Source of the DNA: J088 sp003695505 [NCBI: Candidatus Dadabacteria bacterium]
GTDB taxonomy: Bacteria > J088
Assembly (NCBI GenBank): GCA_003695505.1
Contig: RFIY01000187.1
Span: 1-12,241 of the forward strand
Reading direction: 5' to 3'
DNA: 12,241 nt
This document shows, in pieces, positions 7,202 through 12,241 of this stretch. The translations under genes were made by a program, and so were the position numbers. Each line of letters begins with the position of its first letter. Positions within the stretch are counted from its first letter, which is position 1. The notes beneath the pieces are model-generated. The model saw nothing but the letters and a program-made list of their open reading frames with translations. It made no database searches and was not told the DNA's origin.

Positions 7202-8512
7202 TCAATATAGACCGAACGCTGACGGTACAAAACCATCCGCAAACGAACGCTCACCGAGCAGCGTGATCGCGGGCGCGGACAAGTCGGTTGCATACACGCC
7301 GATCACTGGCGTCGCCAATGTGCCGTCGCCGACGAAGAGTCGCTGATGGACCGGATCGGCAAAAAGCGTCGTCGCGTAAGCGCCCGCCGCACTATAGATT
7401 TCGGTTGCCGTGCCATCGGAAACGTTCACGGCATAGATCGTCTCATTCTCGAGCACATCCCCGGTCGCCCAGTCGGTCTGGCCGTAGCTGATCACGGCGA
7501 CATGTGTCCCATTGATCAGGGCGATGACATCGGCCAGCGGTTGCTTTGCGAAGTCCGCGGCAAACAGCAACTTTTTCGTCGTTGGCGCAAAAGGATCGGA
7601 AACATCGACGATCCAGAGGCCCGATCGCGCGAGCTGCACCGTCGGACCCTTCGCGAAGTTACCGCCACAGACCAGGATCAGTTCCTTGCGCGGGCCGTTG
7701 AGTACAGCATCGCCGCAGTTTTCCAGCTCATCCGTCACAAGCCGGCTGACGACGCCATCGGTGACCGGATCGACCACGACCAGCGCCGCGGGCCCCGACA
7801 GGAACGATCCATCGGCGGTCATGTTCTGAAGGACAACGTACACGGCGTCACTGACCGCAACGAGCGCGTCCGGGCGGGCGTACGTCGGCGTCGTCGCCTG
7901 CGTCGCCGCCGACGCCCAGTCGCTGAGCGGTATCGTCTGGACGACCTTGCGTGTCGACGGATCGATCTTCAGCAGGTCGTCCCCGCTGTCGAGTGAACCG
8001 TCCGCGGCAAACACGAGTCCGTAGCGAGCGACGTACGCGGTCGTCGGGGAGATGGCCAGATAGTCATGCGGATTGTGTCCGTAAAAGGGTTCGCCGACCG
8101 ACATCTGCGCCTTGACACTGCCGTTCTCGGTATCGAGCCAGATCAGCGACGCATTGAGCCGGTCGATCACGACAGCTTCACTGGTTGGCAGGTAGCCCCT
8201 GCCGACAGCGAGATCGGTCCCGATCGCATAACCGAGTACCGGATCGGTGCTGCCCGAGTTGGCCACGTCCTCGACCACGATGTTGCCAGCGAGGTCGAGC
8301 AGCGAAATACCAGCGGCGGAATAATCGGGCGCACGGCGCAACGCAATCAGCCCATGGCCCGCCAGATTCGGAAACGCGGCGGCGTTGGCCTCTGTCACCG
8401 ACAACGGCGCATCATCGGTCGCGGAATCGGCCGTGTCAAGAAATTCGCAGCCGCTCGCGGTTGCCAGAACGGTTGCAAGCAGGAGCCAGAGACGTAAGGG
8501 GGAACGATGCAT
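7202..8512 (-). CDS. Beta-propeller-like lipoprotein, candidate corrinoid-binding partner of the receptor
   Basis: A 436-residue predicted lipoprotein: basic start, hydrophobic 8-18, lipobox ASGC with Cys22; +2 is Glu. The mature part has seven spaced strand-turn-strand units, near residues 68, 114, 180, 242, 298, 358 and 403 (for example LLKIDPSTRKVVQTI, LVVVDPVTDGVVSRL, LWIVDVSDPFAPTTKKL). This pattern is typical of YncE-like beta-propellers. A GGAGG eight bases before the ATG supports the start. It lies 39 bp after the TonB-dependent receptor and before a strong terminator, so it belongs to the riboswitch-controlled unit. In Bacteroidetes the propeller lipoprotein BtuG captures cobalamin for BtuB; by context this could be a functional analogue. 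That role is inference. Cys266 and Cys282 could form a disulphide. Confidence 0.8.
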   Translation of the reverse strand: MHRSPLRLWLLLATVLATASGCEFLDTADSATDDAPLSVTEANAAAFPNLAGHGLIALRRAPDYSAAGISLLDLAGNIVVEDVANSGSTDPVLGYAIGTDLAVGRGYLPTSEAVVIDRLNASLIWLDTENGSVKAQMSVGEPFYGHNPHDYLAISPTTAYVARYGLVFAADGSLDSGDDLLKIDPSTRKVVQTIPLSDWASAATQATTPTYARPDALVAVSDAVYVVLQNMTADGSFLSGPAALVVVDPVTDGVVSRLVTDELENCGDAVLNGPRKELILVCGGNFAKGPTVQLARSGLWIVDVSDPFAPTTKKLLFAADFAKQPLADVIALINGTHVAVISYGQTDWATGDVLENETIYAVNVSDGTATEIYSAAGAYATTLFADPVHQRLFVGDGTLATPVIGVYATDLSAPAITLLGERSFADGFVPSAFGLY

Positions 8513-8551
8513 GGTTTTTTCCTCCGTGGTTGTGAAGGTTGAGACTTCGGT

Positions 8552-10525
8552 TCAGAATCTGCTGCTCAAGGAGCCCATCAGATGGCGTCCCGGCAGCGGG
8601 TAGGCGATCAGATCCATTTGTTGACGATCCATGACGTTATAGAGCGTGATTTCCCCAACCAGGCGGCCTTCCCGCCAGCCGAGGCGCGCACTCAGATCGA
8701 CCTGCCTGCGCCCCGGCACGCGTACCGTACCGGTCGTATCGACCGTATGTGGCGATTCGATGCGGAAGCGTACCTGCGCGCCCGCGCTCAGATCGCGGGG
8801 CAACGGTTCATTCCAGCCGACGGCCGTGCGACCGCGGTGTCGGGCGCGTAGTGGCAGCGGCTTTCCCTGCTCCGCCGCCTGCGCGCTTTTCTGGCGGGCG
8901 TCGAGCCAGTCATACGTCTGTTCGAGCAGCAGCCGCTGGCGCCAGGCGAGGCGCAGCCGCCATTCGCTGCCCAGCAGCCGCGCGCCATCCTGGTTACGCG
9001 CAACGAACGTGTCGCTGGTCGAGCGCACGAACTGAATCAGGTCGAAATGCCAGCTCGCGAACGCGGCCGCGTCGAGCAGCAGATCCACGCCTCGCCCAAG
9101 ATGTGGGGTCCAGGTCGCACCGGCATCGAGCGTATGCGCCGATTCGGGCCGCAACACCTGATTGGCCGGCAGCACGAATGCGCCGTCGCCGAACAATTCG
9201 AACAACGTCGGCTCACGTCCGGCCCAGGTATAGCCGGTCCGCAGCAACAGGTCCGCCATCGGGCGGACGTCTGCACCGACGTGCGCATCCGGTCGGACAC
9301 GGACGACCGGATCCGGCACCAGCAATTGCCCGCCAAAGGTCTCGATGCGCGCGACATCGCTGCGTACGATGTCGAGCCCCAGACTGGCGGACAGCCGCAC
9401 CAACTGCCCGGGCAACGGCGCCAACAATCCACTCCGCAAACTGGTTGCCAGCCGGACGGCGTTCGGCGGGTCGGGAGCAGCGGACAGGCGTTCGTTCGGG
9501 TCGTAGCGTTCGGCGTCGATACGCAGCGCCAGCGGCCACTCCAGACCGTGCGCCGAACGGGGGCTCGCCGAACCCCATCCGCCAAGCCGCATGGCCCGAT
9601 TGTCGCTGTCGTTTGGCGCGATCCCGAATTCCTGCAGCGGATCGCGCTGCCGCTGTCGCAACTGGGCGTGGTACATTCCGGCGGACCACGAAGGCCGATT
9701 CCGGGGCGACAGCGCCACGGTGCTGATGAAACGACGTTCGTCGCGATCGGCCACGGTTGGTTGACGTAACCCGTTACCCGGCAGGCCACCCCGAAATCCG
9801 TAGGCCGAATGCATCGCGACCATCTGCAGATCGCCGGCCTCGACACGGGCCTTGATCAGGCCGTCGAACTGCTCGCCGTCGTTGTTGCCGCGCCGTAGTG
9901 TCTGATCGTCGGATGGGTCGAATGCTGTACCGTTGTCTGAACGGTACGAAAAGTTACCGTCCGTGCGACGCCACGAAACGGAACCCAGCACGCCGCCGCG
10001 CCTGAGCGGCTGGGTGTGCCCACCGGCCAGGTGTAATGTATTCCAGGCGCCGTACGCGGCTCGAAGCTGCGTTTCGCGGCGCTCGATCGACCGGGTCTGT
10101 AACCGGATCGCGCCGCCAATCGGTTGCGCACCGAGCACTTCCGGCGCGCCACTGCGCCAGACGTCGACAGCCTCGATGCCGAACAGATCAACCGTACCGA
10201 TGTTCGCGCGTCCATCGAACCCGCCACCGAGCGGCACCGCATCGAGAAACACGCCGGTCTGCCGTGCACTGGCGCCCCGGACGGCGGTCCGCTGCTGCCC
10301 GCCGAGCGAACCGTCATCGGTCGTCGCGACCCCCGGCACCGTCTGCAACAGCCCGGTCAGGCCCTCGTCCAGATGCTCGACGACGACAGCGCGCTCCTCG
10401 GTCGTCGCGGCGACCGTCGGGGCAGCAGCGGGACGCACGGTCCAGCGCTGCCCGTAGACCTCCAGCACCGGCGGCGACACCGCGGCTGCAGCAGCCATCG
10501 CGGTCACGGCGGTGACCGCGACCAT
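8552..10525 (-). CDS. btuB: TonB-dependent outer-membrane receptor, BtuB-like cobalamin transporter
   Basis: A 657-residue TonB-dependent receptor. An Ala/Val-rich signal (1-17) is followed by a possible TonB box (LEVYGQR, 21-27). The plug domain spans about 45-145, with LLQTVPGV, VRGASARQTGVFLDAVPL and the closing IGGAIRLQT. The rest is a beta-barrel, including GREPTLFELFGDG and a terminal Phe in SLSSRF, the outer-membrane assembly signal. The barrel is not close to E. coli BtuB by eye; the substrate call rests on the cobalamin riboswitch upstream, cobT and cobQ beside it. The start is uncertain: ATG 10525 overlaps a TGA in another frame, and its signal peptide has no positive residues. The strong AAGGAGG at 10574-10580 points instead to GTG 10569, which is out of frame (see findings). 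Confidence 0.85.
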   Translation of the reverse strand: MVAVTAVTAMAAAAAVSPPVLEVYGQRWTVRPAAAPTVAATTEERAVVVEHLDEGLTGLLQTVPGVATTDDGSLGGQQRTAVRGASARQTGVFLDAVPLGGGFDGRANIGTVDLFGIEAVDVWRSGAPEVLGAQPIGGAIRLQTRSIERRETQLRAAYGAWNTLHLAGGHTQPLRRGGVLGSVSWRRTDGNFSYRSDNGTAFDPSDDQTLRRGNNDGEQFDGLIKARVEAGDLQMVAMHSAYGFRGGLPGNGLRQPTVADRDERRFISTVALSPRNRPSWSAGMYHAQLRQRQRDPLQEFGIAPNDSDNRAMRLGGWGSASPRSAHGLEWPLALRIDAERYDPNERLSAAPDPPNAVRLATSLRSGLLAPLPGQLVRLSASLGLDIVRSDVARIETFGGQLLVPDPVVRVRPDAHVGADVRPMADLLLRTGYTWAGREPTLFELFGDGAFVLPANQVLRPESAHTLDAGATWTPHLGRGVDLLLDAAAFASWHFDLIQFVRSTSDTFVARNQDGARLLGSEWRLRLAWRQRLLLEQTYDWLDARQKSAQAAEQGKPLPLRARHRGRTAVGWNEPLPRDLSAGAQVRFRIESPHTVDTTGTVRVPGRRQVDLSARLGWREGRLVGEITLYNVMDRQQMDLIAYPLPGRHLMGSLSSRF

Positions 10526-10569
10526 CAATTTGCACCTGCCATCGTTGGCGGGTGGTTGCGGCGGAACAC
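10525..10569 (-). other. 14-codon leader frame before btuB (leader peptide or frameshifted signal-peptide start)
   Basis: AAGGAGG is followed after four bases by GTG, opening a frame of 14 codons that reads MFRRNHPPTMAGAN and stops at TGA 10527-10525. The receptor ATG uses the last base of that stop. The basic Arg-Arg start would be a normal signal-peptide n-region if it joined the receptor frame. It may be a true coupling leader peptide, or a one-base deletion or sequencing error near the AAATTG at about 10526-10531. Confidence 0.45.
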
Positions 10570-10573
10570 AGTC

Positions 10574-10580
10574 CCTCCTT
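10574..10580 (-). promoter_or_regulatory. Shine-Dalgarno of the riboswitch-controlled transcript
   Basis: AAGGAGG, the strongest ribosome binding site in the leader, directly abuts a 7-bp-stem hairpin (10581-10599). It is complementary over seven bases (GGAGGGA) to TCCCTCC in the L5 region of the aptamer (10784-10790), a plausible route for translational repression. Confidence 0.6.
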
Positions 10581-10599
10581 CAGACGCGCAATGCGTCTG
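10581..10599 (-). other. Hairpin abutting the Shine-Dalgarno (expression platform)
   Basis: CAGACGC and GCGTCTG form a perfect 7-bp stem with a 5-nt loop immediately 5' of AAGGAGG. It has no T tract, so it is not a terminator. Its 5' arm repeats the CAGACG at the P1 end of the aptamer (10701-10706), allowing alternative pairings. Confidence 0.5.
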
Positions 10600-10629
10600 C
10601 CACAACCCCCACGTGATCGGAAGCGGAAT

Positions 10630-10657
10630 CCGGCCTGAAATCCATGGACGAGGCCGG
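10630..10657 (-). other. Hairpin in the expression platform
   Basis: CCGGCCT (10630-10636) is a perfect inverted repeat of AGGCCGG (10651-10657), giving a 7-bp stem and 14-nt loop between aptamer and Shine-Dalgarno. No U-run follows in the transcript, so it is more likely a spacer or switching stem than a terminator. Confidence 0.4.
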
Positions 10658-10699
10658 CATGCCGTCTTCTCCCTGATCGCGAGGAGATACGGTTCAACA

Positions 10700-10860
10700 T
10701 CGTCTGCCCAGGCCGGTCTCCTGACTCACGCATCATCGCCCATCCTCCGCCTTCCCATTCGCCGTGGCGAACAGTGGCACCGTGGAGGGAGCTCCGCGTT
10801 TACAGTGGCGCGACCGTGCCGGATTTTCACCGGCTTCCCGATTAAGGCAGGATCACACGT
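10700..10860 (-). ncRNA. Cobalamin riboswitch aptamer (class I type)
   Basis: Read leftward the segment carries the conserved cobalamin riboswitch core. P1 is CTGCC (10850-10846) pairing with GGCAG (10708-10704). The hairpin GCCGGTGAAAATCCGGC is at 10834-10818, and GCCACTGTAA starts at 10809. A C-rich L5 region is at 10784-10790, with a second GCCACTG at 10778-10772. A small hairpin TTCGCCACGGCGAA precedes GGGAAGGCGG. The B12 box GAGTCAGGAGACCGGCC (10727-10711) matches the consensus exactly. The GGGAAGGC-to-B12-box arrangement is that of class I (adenosylcobalamin) riboswitches. It precedes the receptor by about 175 bases and is expected to repress receptor and lipoprotein expression when cobalamin is plentiful. 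Confidence 0.95.
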
Positions 10861-10890
10861 TGTGCAGATCCAGACGCCACCTGTGCAGAT
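10861..10890. repeat. 9-bp direct repeat, 21-bp period
   Basis: TGTGCAGAT occurs at 10861-10869 and again at 10882-10890, exactly 21 bp apart, two helical turns. The pair lies between the candidate promoter and the aptamer; the upstream copy covers the predicted transcription start. It could be an operator or a chance repeat. Confidence 0.4.
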
Positions 10891-10895
10891 TTCCC

Positions 10896-10924
10896 ATGGT
10901 AGCCCGTCTGGCGCGACGCGTCAA
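10896..10924 (-). promoter_or_regulatory. Candidate sigma70 promoter for riboswitch-btuB unit
   Basis: Read leftward, TTGACG (10924-10919, five of six matches) and TACCAT (10901-10896, four of six) are separated by exactly 17 bp. Transcription would start near 10889, about 30 bases before the aptamer. The -35 overlaps the cobQ stop codon. Confidence 0.6.
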
Positions 10925-12241
10925 TTGACTCCGGCAACCCGGCTGATACGGACCAGATCGAGGTGCTCGGCGAGATGATCGGCCCAGCGATCGATCTCGG
11001 CGTCCAGAATCGCGTCGAACGAACGTGCCGATAGCTCCGGCGCGCCGAGTAAACGCGCCAGCGCATCGCGGGCCTCCGTCGCATCGAACAGCCCGTGAAT
11101 CGACGTACCGATCGTGCGTTCACCGTACGCGCCCTCGACCTCGCCGGCAGGTGCTGTCAGATCAGCCAGCGGCGCCACGGCATCGCCGACGACGCGCCCT
11201 TGGTGGATCTCGTAGCCGACCAGCTCGGCGCCGGCCAACGGCCCACCCATTGCGCCCTTGCCGCGCACGCGGCGAACGATCTTCTCGGGCCGGTATCGTG
11301 TCGCGACCGGCAACAGGCCGATGCCATCGACGCAACGCGGGCCGGATTCCAGACCCGCATGATCGATCGAGCGACCGAGCATCTGGTACCCCCCACAAAT
11401 CCCGACGACCCATGCGCCGGCGGCGTGGCGCGCGCGGATCACTGTGTCGAAACCGCGGTCCCGCAACCAGACGAGGTCGGCCGTCGTCGCCTTGCTGCCG
11501 GGCAGCAGGACCAGACGCGCTTCGTTGAGCATCCCCGGCCCATAGGCAAAGCTGACGCGAAACCGGCGGTCGATCAGCAGCGGCAATACGTCATCCAGAT
11601 TCGCCACCCGCGGACAGACGACGACGGCAACCGGCACCGCATCTGGATCCGCACGATCCAGGGCGGCAAGTCGCTCGATGGACTGGCTGTCCTCGATCGG
11701 TAGCGCCAGGTGTTCCAGATATGGCACGACACCGAGGACGGGCCGGCGGCACCACTGCTCAAGCAGCGTGATCCCCTCGGCGAACAATGCCGCATCGCCG
11801 CGAAAACGATTGACGATCAGGCCGGCAATGCGCGCACGATCCTGCGGCTGCAGCAACGCCAGCGTGCCGTACAATGCCGCGAACACGCCACCCCGCTCGA
11901 TATCCGCCGCCAGCAATACCGGTGCTTCGGCCAGGCGGGCGGTGTGCATGTTGGCCAGATCGCCATCGAGCAGATTCAATTCCGCCGGCGAACCTGCCCC
12001 CTCGATCAGCACCAGATCGGCATCGGCACGCAAGCGGCGGAGACTGTTGGCGATGGCCTGGCGTGCATCATCCTGCGGCGCATGCCACTGCCGCGCGTCG
12101 CGGACACCGCAAACCTTGCCGAGCAGGACCCGCTGGCTGCGCATCTCGCCTTCCGGCTTGAGCAGGACCGGGTTCATCGCCACGACCGGTTCAATGCCGG
12201 CGGCGCGGGCTTGCAACGCCTGGGCGCGACCGATCTCACCG
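10921..12241 (-). CDS. cobQ: Cobyric acid synthase (5' end outside window)
   Basis: The visible 439 codons are the C-terminal bulk of CobQ (usual length about 480-490). The frame runs open through the window edge with GEIGRAQALQA, normal CobQ sequence that follows the missing N-terminal P-loop. Visible landmarks are MNPVLLKP, LVLIEGAGSPAE, the dethiobiotin-synthetase-like middle with NRFRGD, and the class I glutamine amidotransferase domain. In that domain the nucleophile Cys lies in GICGGYQMLG (codon near 11397) and GYEIHQG and TSIHGLFD carry the active-site His region. CobQ amidates four side chains of adenosylcobyrinic acid a,c-diamide using glutamine and ATP. The TTG at 12216 is internal Leu, not a start. 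The gene lies upstream of the riboswitch and is probably transcribed from outside the window. Confidence 0.95.
   Translation of the reverse strand, partial: GEIGRAQALQARAAGIEPVVAMNPVLLKPEGEMRSQRVLLGKVCGVRDARQWHAPQDDARQAIANSLRRLRADADLVLIEGAGSPAELNLLDGDLANMHTARLAEAPVLLAADIERGGVFAALYGTLALLQPQDRARIAGLIVNRFRGDAALFAEGITLLEQWCRRPVLGVVPYLEHLALPIEDSQSIERLAALDRADPDAVPVAVVVCPRVANLDDVLPLLIDRRFRVSFAYGPGMLNEARLVLLPGSKATTADLVWLRDRGFDTVIRARHAAGAWVVGICGGYQMLGRSIDHAGLESGPRCVDGIGLLPVATRYRPEKIVRRVRGKGAMGGPLAGAELVGYEIHQGRVVGDAVAPLADLTAPAGEVEGAYGERTIGTSIHGLFDATEARDALARLLGAPELSARSFDAILDAEIDRWADHLAEHLDLVRISRVAGVN

Noticed and set aside
8749-9726. 325-codon rightward open frame inside btuB
   Set aside because: It is very rich in Arg, Ala and Pro with no recognisable fold, antisense to conserved receptor sequence.
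10630-10657. Intrinsic terminator as the riboswitch expression platform
   Set aside because: The stem has no U-run after it, so translational control fits better.
10314-10736. Open frame of about 140 codons beginning inside the riboswitch and running into btuB
   Set aside because: It overlaps the aptamer and the receptor gene in another frame, has no family sequence, and its start has no ribosome site.
12214-12216. TTG as the cobQ start codon
   Set aside because: The upstream codons to the window edge read GEIGRAQA, normal internal CobQ sequence, and the P-loop has yet to come.

Overview
The window comes from a GC-rich proteobacterium, most likely a gammaproteobacterium. The evidence is strong G/C third-position bias, Shine-Dalgarno-led genes, outer-membrane features (a TonB-dependent receptor ending in Phe and two lipoproteins), ArfB, a short DksA/TraR-type zinc-finger protein and a class I cobalamin riboswitch. 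I cannot name a genus. There are ten protein genes, two of them cut by the window edges. I see no tRNA, rRNA, insertion sequence or CRISPR array.

Left part (1-2346): a divergent pair of two-gene units. Leftward run arfB (ribosome rescue) and a dienelactone-hydrolase-family gene, joined by a TGATG stop/start overlap. Rightward run a short DksA/TraR-type C4 zinc-finger gene and an alpha/beta-hydrolase, again joined by a one-base overlap.

Centre (2353-6051): two leftward secreted or anchored glycoside hydrolases. One is a GH5 lipoprotein resembling endoglycoceramidases and the other is a GH10 xylanase-type enzyme. The roughly 205-bp gap between them holds two tandem 8-bp-stem hairpins. Divergent from the GH10 gene is a receiver-domain response regulator with no DNA-binding domain; its C-terminus resembles DUF4388/PATAN.

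Right part (6080-12241): a leftward cobalamin locus. In transcription order it contains cobQ (5' end outside the window), a candidate sigma70 promoter overlapping the cobQ stop codon, a class I cobalamin riboswitch with a long expression platform, a BtuB-like TonB-dependent receptor, a seven-repeat beta-propeller-like lipoprotein, a strong intrinsic terminator and cobT. The receptor and lipoprotein are inferred to take up corrinoid at the outer membrane under riboswitch repression. CobQ and CobT act in late corrinoid amidation and nucleotide-loop assembly. The receptor/propeller-lipoprotein pairing resembles the BtuB-BtuG arrangement known in Bacteroidetes and is the most interesting part of the window. 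The receptor's start is also unusual: its best Shine-Dalgarno leads into a 14-codon frame that stops at TGATG, exactly where the receptor frame begins.
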